Shown here: piece after piece, positions 1-11,033 of the stretch
How positions within the stretch are numbered: the first letter of the stretch is position 1
Layout of the letters: the number at the start of each line of letters is the position of its first letter
Notes under the pieces: generated by a model
What the model was told of the DNA's origin: nothing
Database searches by the model: none
What the model saw: the letters and a program-made list of their open reading frames with translations, nothing else
Position numbers and translations under genes: made by a program
Assembly (NCBI GenBank): GCA_031268515.1
Contig: JAIRXC010000088.1
Location: 1 to 39,201, forward strand
Direction of reading: 5' to 3'
Source of the DNA: Propionibacteriaceae bacterium
Lineage (GTDB): Bacteria > Actinomycetota > Actinomycetes > Propionibacteriales > Propionibacteriaceae
DNA: 39,201 nt

Positions 1-445
1 TGGGCGTATTTAGCGACAGTCATCGACTTGTATTCACGGAAACTGGTCGGCTGGGCTGTCGCTGATCATCTGGAAACATCTTTAGTTATCGATGCTGTGG
101 CTGTGGCTGTGGCGTCCCGTCGGCCGGGTTCGGTTATTTTTCATTCTGACCGGGGCTGTCACATCGGGTGGGTTTGCCCGGTTTTGCGCGGCTCATAATA
201 TCACCCGGTCGCTGGGGCGGACCGGTGATTGCTTCGACAATGCGGTCGCGGAGTCTTTTAACTCGACGTATAAGAAGGAGTTGGTCTGTACGCGTCCCTG
301 GCCGGATATGGCTAGTCTTAGGAAAGCTGTTTTTGAATGAGTCGAGAGGTATTGCAACCGGACTAGGAGGCATTCGTATCTAGGGTATTTGACTATTGAG
401 GAGTTTGAGTTAGGATATACGCATATAGACCAACTCGCGGCATAG
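1..445 (+). pseudogene. IS3-family transposase (OrfB, DDE) remnant, frameshifted and 5'-truncated by window edge
   Basis: Frame 1 reads WAYLATVIDLYSRKLVGW and continues to VIFHSDRGC, the rve/DDE integrase core typical of IS3 OrfB. The reading then jumps to frame 2, which continues FCAAHNITRSLGRTGDCFDN, AVAESFNSTYKKELV and AVFE. Compared with the usual HSDRGCQYTS sequence, about 5 bases appear to be missing near position 155. A second lesion is an in-frame TGA at 338-340 where a Tyr codon is expected. Beyond it the frame goes on with VERYCNRTRRHSYLGYLTIE, the normal C-terminus, and stops at 443-445. The element is therefore dead. Its start lies outside the window. Codon use is less GC-rich than in the chromosomal genes, as expected for a mobile element. 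Confidence 0.9.
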
Positions 446-446
446 C

Positions 447-475
447 GAGTGTCCACTTTTTCGGGAACACTCCAG
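447..475 (+). repeat. 29-base IS-end-like motif, copy 1
   Basis: The motif GAGTGTCCACTTTTTCGGGA (first 20 bases) ends in ACACTCCAG and begins one base after the transposase remnant stops. An identical 29-base copy lies at 755-783. Its ends GAGTGT and ACACTC are inverted repeats. The position directly behind an IS3 OrfB suggests it is the right terminal repeat of that element. I cannot see the left end. Confidence 0.6.
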
Positions 476-558
476 CCTGGTACAAACCTTCGTCTCCCAG
501 GACCTGATCGCTGGGCACGTTATCCAGATCGGACATGCCCCTCCTCGCTGTTGCACAG

Positions 559-582
559 ATTCCTGCCACGCGTGGCAGGAAT
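559..582. repeat. 24-bp perfect palindrome, copy 1
   Basis: ATTCCTGCCACG is followed at once by its exact reverse complement CGTGGCAGGAAT. The same sequence recurs at 681-710. Both copies lie in the non-coding segment between the two IS-end motifs. It could be a protein-binding site (recombinase or repressor) or a hairpin. No poly-T follows, so it is not a typical intrinsic terminator. Confidence 0.75.
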
Positions 583-680
583 TCTCTCCTTCAAGTACTG
601 CGCAAGCCAGCGACCCTTGCTGCCTCCGAGTCGGTCGAGCTGGGCCATCTGTCCTACCGACTCCCGGCCTGAACCCAGTC

Positions 681-710
681 CAGATTCCTGCCACGCGTGG
701 CAGGAATCTG
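681..710. repeat. 30-bp perfect palindrome, copy 2
   Basis: This is the same palindrome as at 559-582, extended by CAG on the left and CTG on the right so that all 30 bases are self-complementary. The two copies start about 122 bp apart. Two perfect long palindromes in one 277-bp non-coding stretch are unlikely to be chance and mark a cis-acting site or a small repeat family. Confidence 0.75.
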
Positions 711-752
711 CCCATGTCTGAAGGGACTGCTCTCGCACCTATCAGGTGTCCA

Positions 753-783
753 TGGAGTGTCCACTTTTTCGGGAACACTCCAG
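753..783 (+). repeat. IS-end-like motif, copy 2
   Basis: This is an exact second copy of the 447-475 motif. Here the flanking TG makes it a better inverted repeat, with TGGAGTGT at the left and ACACTCCA at the right. It abuts the serine-recombinase remnant, as if an IS end had cut into that gene. Confidence 0.6.
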
Positions 784-1192
784 TTCTACGACGACGCGAT
801 CACCATGCCAGCCCTCAAGAAGGAACAAGGCCGCATCGCCGTCCAGTTGGCCGAGGTCACCTCCCGCCTCGACGCCTACCAGGCCGGATGCGACGACTCC
901 AAGCTCCGCCTCAAGGCCTACCTCGCGCTGGCCACCAACTGCTGGGGGTTCTACCGGACCTGCGACGACACCAAGAAGCGGCCATGCTGCCAAGCGTTCT
1001 TCACCAAGATCACCCTCACCGAGGACCACAACCATCAAGACCGAGTCCACCGGGGCCTATGACACCATCATGGACCCCGAAGTGCGCCTCCAAGACGCAT
1101 GTTTCCCGAAAGTCTTGGAGGGTTGCCATTTTCTGGGAGGGGACATGGCTGGCGGAGGTTTGGTGGGGGGTGCGAGGTGTTACGTGAAGTAG
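784..1192 (+). pseudogene. Serine recombinase (large resolvase/integrase) C-terminal remnant
   Basis: Right after the IS-end motif, one frame reads YDDAITMPALKKEQGRIAVQ, then a coiled-coil-like stretch, then CDDTKKRPCCQAFFTKITLT. That matches the C-terminal part of large serine recombinases (leucine-rich coiled coil, then a motif of the form N/C-QAFFTKI). The frame then drifts into HQDRVHRGL and stops at 1062. The frame one base over continues AYDTIMDPEVRLQDA, as such proteins do, so there is a frameshift near 1040. The catalytic N-terminal domain is absent. It lies about 100 bp from a tRNA gene, a common site for integrated elements. The family assignment is by motif only. Confidence 0.65.
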
Positions 1193-1288
1193 CAATCTGG
1201 TTGCGGTAGGGGGTGCGGGGCTTGGCCCCGCAGATGCCAATGGCAGACGACGGCGGTTCTCTGGAAGAGAACACACCCCTGGGGAGTC
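1193..1288. other. Short non-coding gap between the recombinase remnant and tRNA-Ile
   Basis: I see no gene here. An ORF of the track (1213-1419) crosses it but is a translation of the tRNA antisense strand. Confidence 0.6.
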
Positions 1289-1365
1289 TGGTGGGCCTAA
1301 CTGGACTTGAACCAGTGACCTCTGCCTTATCAGGGCAGCGCTCTAACCGACTGAGCTATAGGCCC
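1289..1365 (-). tRNA. tRNA-Ile (anticodon GAU)
   Basis: The minus strand reads GGGCCTATAGCTCAGTCGGT at the 5' end. The anticodon loop is CTGATAA with anticodon GAT, the T-loop is GGTTCAAGTCC, and the acceptor end AGGCCC is followed by A and an encoded CCA. The D-stem, anticodon stem and acceptor stem pair fully. It lies downstream of gyrB-gyrA-DUF3566, the usual actinobacterial order. Confidence 0.97.
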
Positions 1366-1432
1366 GGGCACGGGTGCCGGTACACCGTACCGAATCCGCC
1401 CGCGATCATCAAACTTTAGCCGCCGCCTTCCC

Positions 1433-2962
1433 TCAGTCTTCCGCCAGTGTCACTTCGATGCCGCCCATGATGTTGGCGGCGAGGTTGTAGAGGGCTCCGA
1501 AGATCGTGGCCAGCGCCGTCACGATGACGACGTCGACGGCCCCGAGGATCGCCGTCACCCCGACCGCACGCTCCGTGTTGACATACGTCTTGATGTCGAA
1601 AGGCACGCCGGTGGAGGACGTGAAAAGGGTCGAGACGGTCTTGTTGACAGCCTCGTAGATGCCCGTCTGGTCGATGACCGTGAAGACGGCGTAGACAGCG
1701 ACGACAAGCATGATGGCGCCCGCCACGCCGAACAGGAGGGCTGTTTTCATGATCGACCAGGGGTCGATGCGGGCCAGCCGGAGGCGGGCCTTGCGGGTCT
1801 GGCGGTCTTTGGAAGCTGGTTTGATGGCTGTCGGGGTGACGCTGCGGGCCGGCGCGTGCGGCGGAGTTGTCGGCGGGGCCGCTTCGACGAGGACGGGGAG
1901 GGGCGCGCTGGTTTGGGGCACGGCGCCGAGGTGCCCGACTGGGATGGCCGAGCCAGACGGCGGCGGCGGGATGGGGGCCTCGCGGAACAGCGGGGCCAGC
2001 TCTGCCGTCGTCGCGGCCCGGCCGGCCGCGCTGCCAAGGGCCGCCGCGCCCGCCGGCGCGGCAACTGGGGCCGCAGGGACTGAGGTCATGGGATCTGAGG
2101 TTGCGGCGCTGGCAGCGGGGGGCACGGCCGGCGCCGCGGGCAACGGTTCGGGCACGGCGTCCAGGGGCGTCTTCTCCCAGAAGCGGCGGAAGCGGCGATC
2201 GCGCTTCTCTGGCGCCGCCGCCGGCGGTTCCGAGGTTGGGAGGGCTGTCGCCGCTGCCGCAGCCGTCTCGACTGGGGCCGGCGGGGCTGCTGGCGGGGCC
2301 TCTGGGACCGGGTCGGACCGTCCCCAAGCCGGGGCAGAAGATGGGCTGAAGGGGAGGTTGGACCACGACTTGGCTCCGCCGAAGCTCGCCCCTGGCGTTT
2401 CCCGCGAAGCCGAGGAGGCGGCCCCGGAGGACTCCGCGCCGCCGGCTGGGAAAGAAGCCGACGACGGCGCTGCCGTGGGGGCGGTCAGGGGTGAGGCTGC
2501 GCTCAAAGAAGAAGCGGCGGGAACAGAAGCCAGGGCCGTGGCGCTGCCCGCCGCGGCGGCCGTCGCAGTGTGGCCGGCCGCTGGAGCGCCGGCCACAGCG
2601 CCAACAGTCGGGGAACCGCTCGGGCCGCCCAACCCTGCCGACGGGCTTACCGAAGCCGTCAAGCCGGCCGCCGCGCTGGCGCCAGGTCCGCTTGCGCTCG
2701 CCGCCGCGGCGGCGGCCGGAGCGGGCTGGGCAGCGCTCGCCGATGAAGCAATTGAAGTTGAGGCAGAGTGGCTGAATGAGCCGGCTGGCGGGGGAGAACC
2801 TGCCGCCGTACGGCGTTTGTCGCGGTTGGCCAGGCTGGCGGCGATGGATTGGGCGACGCTCGGGCGGCCGGCGGATTCGGCGGCGGCCGGCGGCGGGGCC
2901 GAGGTGTGAGCGCTGTCGCTGACGGGCCCTGGGACTTCAGGGGCAGTCTCTGGACTGCTCAC
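1433..2962 (-). CDS. DUF3566 membrane protein with long Ala/Pro-rich cytoplasmic tail
   Basis: The last 115 or so residues (ARIDPWSIMKTALLFGVAGA... to the end) form the DUF3566 domain. It has one membrane helix near the start, an extracytoplasmic or amphipathic middle, and a second hydrophobic helix around VTALATIFGALYNLAANIMG. The preceding 390 or so residues are low-complexity Ala/Pro/Ser and surely disordered. The family is found next to gyrA in actinobacteria and its role is unknown. I chose the GTG at 2962 because GAGGAGG lies 5 bases upstream; the ORF-track start would add 22 unlikely residues. At 509 residues it is much longer than the domain alone. Several long antisense ORFs here are shadows of the GC-rich tail. 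Confidence 0.88.
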   Translation of the reverse strand: MSSPETAPEVPGPVSDSAHTSAPPPAAAESAGRPSVAQSIAASLANRDKRRTAAGSPPPAGSFSHSASTSIASSASAAQPAPAAAAAASASGPGASAAAGLTASVSPSAGLGGPSGSPTVGAVAGAPAAGHTATAAAAGSATALASVPAASSLSAASPLTAPTAAPSSASFPAGGAESSGAASSASRETPGASFGGAKSWSNLPFSPSSAPAWGRSDPVPEAPPAAPPAPVETAAAAATALPTSEPPAAAPEKRDRRFRRFWEKTPLDAVPEPLPAAPAVPPAASAATSDPMTSVPAAPVAAPAGAAALGSAAGRAATTAELAPLFREAPIPPPPSGSAIPVGHLGAVPQTSAPLPVLVEAAPPTTPPHAPARSVTPTAIKPASKDRQTRKARLRLARIDPWSIMKTALLFGVAGAIMLVVAVYAVFTVIDQTGIYEAVNKTVSTLFTSSTGVPFDIKTYVNTERAVGVTAILGAVDVVIVTALATIFGALYNLAANIMGGIEVTLAED

Positions 2963-3590
2963 GTGATCCTCCTCGCTGCCAGCGTCAGACGCCTCCAACC
3001 GTAGCGGAGCGTTCCAGCCCCGTCGCACCCGGCCGGTTGAGCCTGGACGATCTTATTAGCCATTCCTCAAGAAATTCCCAGTCTTCCAACAGGCTCTACG
3101 CGATTCCCGGCCCGCTGCGTCCAGCCGCCAAGACCTTGAAGGGAACGAAGCCTGGGGATACGCCTGGCCGGGGTCCGCTCGGCTGGTCTCAGATGCGGCC
3201 GGTCTCAGATGAGCCTGGAGCCGCCTGCCGGACTGAGAGGGTTCTCTGGTCTGCCTGGGTGAGTTCAGCTCTGTGTGGGATGCCATCGTCTGCTGTGCGC
3301 GATTCCCTTCCTGAGCCCGTCTGGGTGGGCTCTCGCCGTATTGGACGCCGCCGCTTGCTGAAGACGACCCCAGGGTTCGGCGGGGGCGCAGACGGGCTGT
3401 CCGCCGGCTCAGACAGGCAGTCGGGGGGCTGCCGACTGCCGGCCGGGGGGGGGAATCCGGAACCCGACGGCCGGGGAATCCGCCGAGCCGGCGCCTTAGT
3501 CCGTCTCGGCCGCCGATCGGCTGGTAAAGCCAGTGGGTTTTCCCACAAAGCCGGCGAGGCTCCTTAGTCCGTCTCTGCCGCCGGGCTGGC
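2963..3590. other. 628-bp GC-rich gap between gyrA and the DUF3566 gene
   Basis: I find no convincing gene. ORFs on both strands are Arg/Pro-rich shadows. Short direct repeats are present: GGTCTCAGATG twice near 3185-3210, and CTTAGTCCGTCT at about 3495 and 3565. The leader or promoter of the DUF3566 gene must be here, or it is co-transcribed from gyrA. Confidence 0.5.
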
Positions 3591-6500
3591 TTAGTCGGAG
3601 GAACTCGCAGTGGTTTCACTGGCCGAGCCGGCGTCGGCCGGGGAGTCAGCGGTGGTTTCGTCGGCCAGATCGGGGGAGGCCGGGGAATCAGGACTGCCCT
3701 CTTCGGCCGGTCCGGACTCTGCTGGACTGTCTTCGTCTGAATCCGGATACAAGGCGATGACGGCCACCGTGTCATCGCCGCGTAGGCCGACAAACTTGAC
3801 GACCATGGCGTCGCGGCCCTGGACCGGCACATCGGCCACCGAACTGCGGATGATCTGGCCCGAAGCCTTGATGGCGATGACCTGGTCGCCAGAGCCGACG
3901 ACGAGGCCGCCTACGAGGTTGCCGCGGTCCTCGTTCAGGCGCATGGCCCGGACGCCGAGGCCGCCGCGGCCCTGCTGGCGGTAGTCGCCGACCAGGGTCC
4001 GTTTGGCGTAGCCGCCGTCGGTCACCGTGAAGACGTAGCGGGCCTCCGGAGCGGCGGCCGAGTCAGCCCCCGCCTCCCCGATCTCCTCGGCCGAGTCCGT
4101 TTCGGCCTCCTCGGCGGCTTCCCCGTCGGCGCCGGCGGCGGTCGCAGCCGCGGCGCTTAGGTTGAAGCGCCGGTCCGCGCCTGGCCACGGGCTGGCTAGA
4201 CGAGACGCCTCAGCGCCCGCCAAGGCCGCGTCAGCCGGCCCGCTCGGGTGGGCCGCGCCGCCTAGGCGGCCGGTCGAATCATCCGCTACGGCCGCCGGGG
4301 CGTCCGACCAAGACAGCCCGTCAGCGCGAGCCTCCGAGCCCTTTGACCCGGCCTCCGGGCCAGCCGTTTCGGCTTCCAAACCGTCCAATCCAGCCGGGCC
4401 GCCCGGCTCGGCCGCGATGACCGACATCGACAACAAGGCGTCGCCGGGGCGGAACTTCATGCCGATGACCCCCGAGGTGGCCCGGCCCATCGGCCGTAGC
4501 TGCTCGTCGTCGGCCGGGAAGCGGATCGCCTGGCCCTGGCGGGAAATGAGGAGGACATTGTCCGAAGGGTCAGCCAAAGCGGCCCCGATCAGCTCGTCGT
4601 CTGCCTCCCGGAAGCTGATGGCGATGACGCCGGCCTGGCGAGGGGAATCGTAGGCCGTCAAGACCGTCTTCTTGACGAGGCCGTGGCGGGTGGCGAGGAG
4701 GAGGTAGCGGGCGTCGTCGTAGGTCGAAAGCGTCAAGACCTGGGCGATGCGCTCGTCCGGCTGGAAACTGAGCAACCCGGCGACGTGGCCGCCCTTGGCG
4801 TCGCGGCCGCCCTCGGGCAGCTGCCAGACCTTCGTCCGGTACACCCGGCCCTTGGTCGTGAAGAACAATAACCATTCGTGCGAGTTGGTCGCGAACAGAT
4901 GCGCCACTTCGTCGTCGGCTCGCAAGGTCGCCCCCCGGACGCCGCGGCCGCCGCGCTTTTGCAGGCGGTACTGGTCGGCCCGGGTGCGTTTGGCGTAACC
5001 GCCGTGGGTGATCGTGACGACGACGTCCTCCTGCGGGATCAAATCCTCGTCCGACAAATCGCCTTCAGCCGCCACGATCCGGGTGCGCCGGGCGTCGCCG
5101 TACTTCTCCACGATCTCGGCCAACTCCTCCGAGATGATGCGGCGCTGCCGGCCCGGCGAGGCCAAAATGTCCCGCAAATCGGCCAAGTGGCGCTCCAACT
5201 CGGCCAACCGGGCGATGATGCGGTCACGCTCCATGGCGGCCAGACGGCGCCATTGCAGATCGAGGATGGCCGTCGCCTGCTCCTCGTCGATGGGCCGGTC
5301 CTGGCCGGTCGCCGGATCGTTGTAGCGCAGCAGCCCCATGAGGCCCGTCTTGGCCGTTTCGGCGTCGCGCGAAGCCCGGATCAAGGCGATGACGGCGTCG
5401 AGCTGGTCGAGGGCGGCGACGTAGCCGCGCCAAATGTGGGCGTTCTTCTCAGCCGCGGCGATACGGTAGCGGGTCCGGCGGACGATGACTTCGACCTGGT
5501 GGCGGACCCAGTAGCGGATGAACTGGTCGAGCCGCAGCGTCCGCGGCACCCCGTCAACCAAAGCCAGCATGTTACAACCGAAACTGTCTTGGAGGGCAGT
5601 GTGCTTGTAGAGGTTGTTGAGGACCACGCGCGGCTGGGCGTCCCGCTTCAAGATGATGACGAGACGCTGGCCGGTGCGGGCTGAAGTGTCGTCCCGGATG
5701 TCGGCGATGCCGGTCAGCTTGCCGGTGTTGACCAATTCCGCGATACGGGAGGCCAAATTGTCAGGATTGCACATGTAGGGCAACTCGGTCACGACAAGTG
5801 TCGTACGACCGTTGGCCTCTTCTTCGACATCGACGATCGCCCTCATCGTGACCGAGCCACGACCGGTCCGGTAGGCGTCTTCGATGCCTTTGCGGCCGAC
5901 GATCAGGCCGCCGCCTGGGAAATCCGGCCCCTTGACGCGGGCCATCGCCGCTTCCAGCAGCTCATCTTTTGTAGCTTCAGGGTTGTCGAGATACCACTGG
6001 ACGGCAGCGCCGACCTCACGTAAGTTGTGGGGCGGAATGTTCGTCGCCATGCCGACGGCGATGCCGGTCGAGCCGTTGACGAGCAAGTTCGGGAAACGGG
6101 CTGGCAAAACGACCGGTTCCAACTCGCGGTTGTCATAGTTGGGTTGGAAATCGACGGTGTCTTCGGTGATGTCTTTGACCATCTCCATGGCCAGGGGGGC
6201 CATCTTGCACTCGGTGTAACGCATGGCGGCGGCTTTGTCGTTGCCAGGAGAACCGAAGTTGCCTTGGCCGGAGGCCAGGGGGGCGCGCATGACCCAAGGC
6301 TGAGCCAGGCGGACGAGGGTGTCGTAGATGGCCGTGTCGCCGTGCGGGTGGTACAAACCCATGACCTCGCCCACGACGCGGGAACACTTGTTCCAACCCC
6401 GGTCGGGCCGGTAGCCGCCGTCGAACATGGCGTAGATGACCCGCCGGTGGACCGGTTTGAGGCCGTCCCTGACATCCGGCAGGGCCCGCCCGACGATGAC

Positions 6501-6650
6501 CGACATGGCGTAGTCGAGATAGCTGCTCTTGATCTCGGACGTCAGGTTGACCGGCTCGGTCCGGGCCTCGGCGTTGCCGGCCAAGGCGTTGTTGTCAGCG
6601 CCCTCGACGGGGGCTTCCTCCGAGTCGAGCTGGGTTGGGTCGTCAGCCAT
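3591..6650 (-). CDS. gyrA: DNA gyrase subunit A
   Basis: This is the breakage-reunion subunit of DNA gyrase. The catalytic tyrosine is Y145 in [10 protein letters not shown]. The quinolone-resistance region reads [19 protein letters not shown], with Thr106 at the position of E. coli Ser83 and Asp110 at Asp87. The GyrA box is QKRGGRG, followed by beta-pinwheel blades. The protein has 1019 residues, longer than the usual 820-870. The extra length is an acidic Ala/Gly-rich insert at roughly 745-868, between blades, plus an acidic Ser/Asp-rich tail of about 60 residues. The ATG at 6650 precedes a short acidic N-terminal stretch before the conserved core. It sits 74 bp behind gyrB and is probably co-transcribed. 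The blades resume after the insert ([18 protein letters not shown]), so the gene appears functional. Confidence 0.98.
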   Translation of the reverse strand: MADDPTQLDSEEAPVEGADNNALAGNAEARTEPVNLTSEIKSSYLDYAMSVIVGRALPDVRDGLKPVHRRVIYAMFDGGYRPDRGWNKCSRVVGEVMGLYHPHGDTAIYDTLVRLAQPWVMRAPLASGQGNFGSPGNDKAAAMRYTECKMAPLAMEMVKDITEDTVDFQPNYDNRELEPVVLPARFPNLLVNGSTGIAVGMATNIPPHNLREVGAAVQWYLDNPEATKDELLEAAMARVKGPDFPGGGLIVGRKGIEDAYRTGRGSVTMRAIVDVEEEANGRTTLVVTELPYMCNPDNLASRIAELVNTGKLTGIADIRDDTSARTGQRLVIILKRDAQPRVVLNNLYKHTALQDSFGCNMLALVDGVPRTLRLDQFIRYWVRHQVEVIVRRTRYRIAAAEKNAHIWRGYVAALDQLDAVIALIRASRDAETAKTGLMGLLRYNDPATGQDRPIDEEQATAILDLQWRRLAAMERDRIIARLAELERHLADLRDILASPGRQRRIISEELAEIVEKYGDARRTRIVAAEGDLSDEDLIPQEDVVVTITHGGYAKRTRADQYRLQKRGGRGVRGATLRADDEVAHLFATNSHEWLLFFTTKGRVYRTKVWQLPEGGRDAKGGHVAGLLSFQPDERIAQVLTLSTYDDARYLLLATRHGLVKKTVLTAYDSPRQAGVIAISFREADDELIGAALADPSDNVLLISRQGQAIRFPADDEQLRPMGRATSGVIGMKFRPGDALLSMSVIAAEPGGPAGLDGLEAETAGPEAGSKGSEARADGLSWSDAPAAVADDSTGRLGGAAHPSGPADAALAGAEASRLASPWPGADRRFNLSAAAATAAGADGEAAEEAETDSAEEIGEAGADSAAAPEARYVFTVTDGGYAKRTLVGDYRQQGRGGLGVRAMRLNEDRGNLVGGLVVGSGDQVIAIKASGQIIRSSVADVPVQGRDAMVVKFVGLRGDDTVAVIALYPDSDEDSPAESGPAEEGSPDSPASPDLADETTADSPADAGSASETTASSSD

Positions 6651-6724
6651 GGGACTGGTTCCTTAGGGTTGTCAGATTGTCAAGAGCCGTCGGACGGACG
6701 GAAGCCGGCGCGGCGGCGGGCGTC

Positions 6725-8830
<2,106 letters not shown>

Positions 8831-9264
8831 CGGACTCCTCAGTCTTTTTCGCTCAAGGGTCTTGGGGGCCGCCCACGGGTCGGCCGGCTCCCAGCAAGAA
8901 GCGGCGGAGCTGCCTCCCGCGCCCGAGGCGGCCGGCCAGACGGGCGGCGCCCCGAGGGGTGACTCAAGGAAGAAGCATACAGGATGCAACCGCTTTCTGC
9001 CGCCACAGAAGCGGACAATCGCTGGAGGATTAGCGCTGATCGGCCCTAGGCCGTCTGTGGAGGCCTTGGAGGACGAGACGTGTGGGTCCCCCTCCGGGAT
9101 CGGGCTAGCGGGCGCTGGGAGCGGTTTGCGGAGTGTTTTCCGGCCCTGGCGGCCCAAACGGGAACGGCTCGGCGGCGGCGCTTCAAACCGCGCTTTTGGG
9201 GTGCTGCTTCAAAAACTTTGGCGGCGGCGCAACCTGGCCCATCTTAACGCCAGAGGCCGCTGAG
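8831..9264. other. Leader/promoter region of gyrB (434 bp), no gene
   Basis: ORFs that cross this stretch are extensions or antisense shadows. On the minus strand there is a less GC-rich patch around 8970-9000 with TATGCT, a possible -10, but I see no well-spaced -35. The gyrB operon promoter should be in this segment. Confidence 0.45.
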
Positions 9265-9690
9265 TCAGCCGTTGGCGGCCGTCAGTTCGGCCAGCCGCAA
9301 AGCCAAGAGGTCTTTGAGGTCGATGGCTTCGCCGTCCCGGCCGCCGCGGCCGACCGTCAAGGGCGGTTCCTCCGGGGTCAGACGCACGCCGGTGAAACGG
9401 GCCGCCCAGCCGCCCGGAGTCTGCAAGACGAAGTAGCGGCCTTCGGGGTCCGTCGCCACGGTCCGGTTGGACCGCAGGTACCAGCCGACGACATCGGTTT
9501 TATAAGGCCGCCCACCCGAATAACCAGTCGCCTCCAGGCGCTCCGGAGCGATCCCTAGAGCCTTGACCTTGGCCACGAAGTCAGCCAGCAAAGACCGGGC
9601 TTGGGCTGACTCGGCCGCCTGCGCCTGGGCCAGCGCGGCCTCGTGGACACGTGCGGCGGCCCGCCGTTTTGCTGCCCAATCCGATTCCAT
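9265..9690 (-). CDS. Hypothetical protein, 141 aa, actinobacterial type
   Basis: The likely start is ATG 9690 ([20 protein letters not shown]); the longer ORF-track version adds 105 Arg/Pro residues read from non-coding DNA. Residues 1-45 form a charged Ala-rich helix. A compact alpha/beta segment follows, with KTDVVGWYLRSNRTVATDPE and GRYFVLQTPGGWAARF. There is no signal peptide or membrane helix, so it is probably cytosolic. It lies 312 bp downstream of the ECF S-component gene on the same strand and upstream of gyrB. I recognise no named family, and its position gives no clear function. Confidence 0.7.
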   Translation of the reverse strand: MESDWAAKRRAAARVHEAALAQAQAAESAQARSLLADFVAKVKALGIAPERLEATGYSGGRPYKTDVVGWYLRSNRTVATDPEGRYFVLQTPGGWAARFTGVRLTPEEPPLTVGRGGRDGEAIDLKDLLALRLAELTAANG

Positions 9691-10001
9691 GGCCGCCAAG
9701 CCTAACGGTCGGATCAGCGGCTCCGACGGCCGCTCCGGCGGCCGCGGCGGCAGAGGACATTCGCCGCGGCCGTATTGCGGCCAAGATCCGGGAGGCCGGC
9801 GCCCGCGGCGGCATATGACACTCCAGCCGGGGCGAGGCAGCCCAAGCCGGCGGCTTGGCCGCCCGCCGGGCCCGCGGAACAGCCCGGCCGGGGCGGGGCG
9901 GCTTCCCGACAGCCAAGTCCGCCAACGCCCGTAAAGAAACAACTCCGGTGGTGGAGCGGCCTTGGGGCGAGTCGCGCCGCCGCGCGAGGCTGACCGCCGG
10001 C
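9691..10001. other. 311-bp GC-rich gap with no supported gene
   Basis: Only low-complexity frames are present. I see no RNA gene, promoter with good boxes, or terminator with a T-run. Confidence 0.45.
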
Positions 10002-11033
10002 TCAAGGGGTGAAGTCGGCGACAGCGTCAAAGCTGGCTTTGCGGGAGGCGCGGCGCAGGAGGCCGAGGACAGGGCGGCCGAGGACAAGCACGGCGACCAG
10101 GTCCGTTATGGCTCGGCCCGTGTCCCACAAGGCCGTCGAAGTGACGAGGGTGAAAGAGACGAAGCGATGGAGATTGTCGAGGAGGGCGCCGCCGGGGATG
10201 TAGGCCAGGGCGCCGCCGGAAGCCCCGGCCGCGAAAGGCCAAAACCACATGTTCATGAGGAAGCCAAAACCGTAGGCGGCGGCAATCCCGTAGAAAGCCA
10301 AGAGGGCGGTCTCAGCCCAGCCGCGGACCGCCCGGCCGCACAGCCGGTCGGGCAACAACCCGGCCCCCAAGCCGATCCAGGCGCAAGACAACATTTGATA
10401 CGGCAGCCAGGGTCCGACGCCCGCCGTCAACAAGGCGGAGGCGAACAACGACGTGCAACCGAGGGCGAAGCCGAAACCGGGCCCGAAGACGCGGCCCGCG
10501 ACGATGAGGAGGAAGCCGACGGTCTCGATGCCGCCGACGCCGGCGCCGAGGGGGCGGAGGACGGCGTTGACGGCCGAGAGGACGCCAAGCAGGGCGAGCG
10601 CCTTGACGTCGAGACCACCCTCGGCCAACTGGGCTAAAACAAGGACGATGAGAAGGGGGATGAGAGCGGCGAAGACGAAGGGGGCGTCGAGGGCATGTTG
10701 GAAGTCAGCCGGGTCCGCGGAGGTGAAAAGCGGCCACAAGAACATGGCCAGGCCCGCCAGGGAAACGACAATCAAGAGGAGCGTGCTCTTCCAACGCAGC
10801 GGCAACGCCGCCTGGCGAGTCAAGGTGGTGTTGCGAGGTGAGCTGGTGTTGCTATCCAAGGTGGTGTTGCTGGGTGAGGCGGCTCCGCCAGCCAAGGCGC
10901 TGCCGTGGGGCAAGGCGGCTCCGTCGGGCAAGGCAGTTCCGCTGGGCAGGACAGCGTCGTGGGGCGGAGCGGTGTCGTGGGGCTGGGCGGTGTTGTGGGG
11001 CAGGGCAGCGTCGCGGGGCGAGTCGGCGTTCAC
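10002..11033 (-). CDS. ECF transporter S component (substrate-binding membrane subunit), probably for cobalamin
   Basis: After an odd N-terminal tail of about 75 residues come about six hydrophobic helices: LLLIVVSLAGLAMFLWPLF, FVFAALIPLLIVLVLAQLAE, ALALLGVLSAVNAVLRPLGA, a GIETVGFLLIVAGRVFGPGFGF stretch, and two to three more ending near LVAVLVLGRPVLGLL. This size and the RPLGAGVGG and FGPGFGF loops fit the S component found beside EcfA/EcfT in actinobacteria and assigned to cobalamin (CbrT-like). The ATG overlaps the stop of the ATPase gene (ATGA), so translation is coupled. The substrate is inferred from the cobalamin riboswitch at the head of the operon. The tail consists of 11 six-residue repeats and is not seen in typical S components. 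Confidence 0.85.
   Translation of the reverse strand: MNADSPRDAALPHNTAQPHDTAPPHDAVLPSGTALPDGAALPHGSALAGGAASPSNTTLDSNTSSPRNTTLTRQAALPLRWKSTLLLIVVSLAGLAMFLWPLFTSADPADFQHALDAPFVFAALIPLLIVLVLAQLAEGGLDVKALALLGVLSAVNAVLRPLGAGVGGIETVGFLLIVAGRVFGPGFGFALGCTSLFASALLTAGVGPWLPYQMLSCAWIGLGAGLLPDRLCGRAVRGWAETALLAFYGIAAAYGFGFLMNMWFWPFAAGASGGALAYIPGGALLDNLHRFVSFTLVTSTALWDTGRAITDLVAVLVLGRPVLGLLRRASRKASFDAVADFTP
10811..11009 (-). repeat. 18-bp tandem repeat (11 copies) encoding a hexapeptide tail
   Basis: Inside the S-component gene, residues 9-74 divide into ALPHNT, AQPHDT, APPHDA, VLPSGT, ALPDGA, ALPHGS, ALAGGA, ASPSNT, TLDSNT, SSPRNT, TLTRQA. The DNA has the matching 18-bp period. It looks like a minisatellite that keeps frame. 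Confidence 0.8.

Noticed and set aside
1213-1419. 68-aa plus-strand ORF containing GLEPVTSALSGQRSNRLSYR
   Set aside because: This is the translation of the antisense strand of tRNA-Ile, a well-known spurious protein in databases.
1710-2909. 399-aa plus-strand ORF (and 1416-2366 minus)
   Set aside because: Shadow frames of the Ala/Pro-rich DUF3566 gene; high GC keeps antisense frames open. No domain and no start signals.
3056-3832. 258-aa and 119-aa minus ORFs and a 176-aa plus ORF between DUF3566 and gyrA
   Set aside because: Arg/Pro/Ser-rich with no ribosome site or domain, and partly inside gyrA in another frame.
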